Below are positions 21,751 through 22,262 of a stretch of 22,262 nucleotides of DNA, piece by piece. A model generated the notes under the pieces. The model saw nothing but the letters and a program-made list of their open reading frames with translations, was not told the DNA's origin and made no database searches. How positions within the stretch are numbered: position 1 is the stretch's first letter; each line of letters opens with the position of its first letter. Source of the DNA: CAZWKX01 sp964614095 (GTDB taxonomy: Bacteria; Actinomycetota; Acidimicrobiia; Spongiisociales; UBA11373); NCBI GenBank assembly GCA_964614095.1, contig CAZTJO010000032.1:1-22262 (forward strand), in the 5' to 3' direction. The translations under genes and the position numbers were made by a program.

Positions 21751-21785
21751 CGATGGCGCCGGACCGCGGCGCCATCGGCCTTTCT
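21751..21785 (+). terminator. Intrinsic terminator after the 37-residue peptide gene
   Basis: A perfect 11-bp stem, CGATGGCGCCG (21751-21761) with CGGCGCCATCG (21767-21777), loop GACCG, followed by GCC-TTTCT. This is the best terminator in the window and closes the purU/small-peptide unit. Confidence 0.75.
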
Positions 21786-21845
21786 GAGAACGCTCTTGGT
21801 GCTCCAGAAGATCGACCGGCGCGGCCAGAAGTGGAATCGAAAGCC

Positions 21846-21865
21846 CCGCCGCTTCGAGGCGGCGG
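21846..21865. other. GC-rich hairpin upstream of the last gene
   Basis: CCGCCGC (21846-21852) pairs perfectly with GCGGCGG (21859-21865) around TTCGAG. It has no T tract. It lies upstream of the dyad at 21878; its role is unclear. Confidence 0.35.
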
Positions 21866-21877
21866 CAGGATCAGCTT

Positions 21878-21896
21878 GCAGGAAATACACTCCTGC
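21878..21896. promoter_or_regulatory. Dyad over a TACACT -10 box before the last gene
   Basis: GCAGGA (21878-21883), seven bases, TCCTGC (21891-21896): perfect inverted halves. TACACT (21886-21891) lies inside, and could be the -10 box for the gene at 21956. A protein bound here would block that promoter. Confidence 0.35.
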
Positions 21897-21955
21897 CGGA
21901 ACGAGAAGACAGCCACCAGAACGACACGACCGCTGCTACCAAGAAGCGAGGCATC

Positions 21956-22262
21956 GTGATTGACCAGCCACCAGCGCCACCCGCACCCGAAGCCCCGAAG
22001 CCGGCGCCTCCCTGGTATCGCCATCCGCTCACCCTCCTCGCTGCCGGCCTTGTCCTCGGCGGCCTCATCGGAGTGATCATCATCATCACCGCCACCGGCG
22101 ACGACACGCCTGCCACCACAGCGGCGGTGACCACCACCATTGAAAATATCACCACCACGGCTCCGCCGCCCGGTGCAGAGCAGTGGATAGGTGTCGAGTT
22201 CGCCGGAGACCTGCCCGCTGGCCTCCATGAGCGTGTTGCGATGTGCCTCGGAGACCCCCTAT
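21956..22262 (+). CDS. Single-pass membrane-anchored protein, N-terminal part (cut by window edge)
   Basis: The frame is open from GTG 21956 to the window end (102 codons). A Pro/Ala-rich cytoplasmic start of about 20 residues ends in W-Y-R-H-P. One membrane segment follows at about 25-46 (L-T-L-L-A-A-G-L-V-L-G-G-L-I-G-V-I-I-I-I), then a Thr-rich linker (A-V-T-T-T-I-E-N-I-T-T-T) and the beginning of an outside domain (W-I-G-V-E-F-A-G-D-L-P-A-G-L). GAGG lies four bases before the GTG. The domain is incomplete, so no function can be assigned. Confidence 0.68.
   Translation, partial: MIDQPPAPPAPEAPKPAPPWYRHPLTLLAAGLVLGGLIGVIIIITATGDDTPATTAAVTTTIENITTTAPPPGAEQWIGVEFAGDLPAGLHERVAMCLGDPL

Noticed and set aside
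1..22262. Mobile element, prophage, toxin-antitoxin or CRISPR content
   Set aside because: No transposase, integrase, terminal inverted repeats, phage structural gene, Cas gene or repeat-spacer array was found on either strand.

Overview
The window looks like a piece of chromosome from a high-GC, Gram-positive-type bacterium, most likely a deep-branching actinobacterium such as Acidimicrobiia (inference, moderate confidence). The reasons are: several lipoproteins with short signal peptides followed by Thr/Pro/Ala-rich linkers; frequent GTG starts; several starts with no Shine-Dalgarno but a -10-like hexamer 6-7 nt upstream (leaderless pattern); dnaG directly upstream of the primary sigma factor; and a tRNA gene with encoded CCA. 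No insertion sequence, phage gene, CRISPR array or rRNA is visible. Most of the window is ordinary core and metabolic gene content.

Layout. 1-206: start of a leftward lipoprotein gene, cut by the window edge. 347-1023: a small XRE-type repressor gene followed by a four-helix membrane protein gene; the promoter carries two near-identical 20-bp dyads, one on the -35 box and one on the -10/start region. 1055-2010 (leftward): trmO (tRNA t6A37 methylation), then a NifX/NifB-type cofactor-binding protein. 2158-4548 (rightward): an alpha-alpha-toroid-like protein, a zinc-ribbon membrane protein and a group-2 sigma-70 factor. 4545-11009 (leftward): the hydrogenase maturation operon hypF-hypC-hypD-hypE, then, past a possible terminator, an FMN-binding glutamate-synthase-like oxidoreductase with an N-terminal four-cysteine cluster.

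11303-14846 (rightward): a sugar ABC importer of the xylose/ribose class (binding lipoprotein, permease, single-domain ATPase), with a structured leader and an intercistronic hairpin. 14853-14928: tRNA-Asn(GTT), leftward. 14981-15238: a small YtxH-like protein. 15242-18144 (leftward): dnaG-rpoD with a GTGA overlap. 18297-20593 (leftward): two cell-envelope lipoproteins, a serine beta-lactamase/PBP-like hydrolase and an M23 (LytM) peptidase. 20692-21552: purU. 21610-21723: a 37-residue basic peptide with one hydrophobic stretch, followed by a strong intrinsic terminator. 21956-22262: the beginning of a single-pass membrane protein running off the window.

How the parts relate. HypF and HypE make the cyanide ligand from carbamoyl phosphate, and HypC/HypD assemble the Fe(CN)2CO unit of [NiFe] hydrogenase. 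HypA, HypB and the hydrogenase itself are not in the window and must lie elsewhere if the pathway works. The operon genes overlap by ATGA or nearly touch, so they are probably translationally coupled. The least explained items are the autoregulated XRE/membrane-protein pair with its twin operators, the oxidoreductase beside the hyp genes that seems to have moved its iron-sulfur ligands to the N-terminus, and the layered leader of the sugar importer. I see no clear candidate for a wholly new defence or mobile system.
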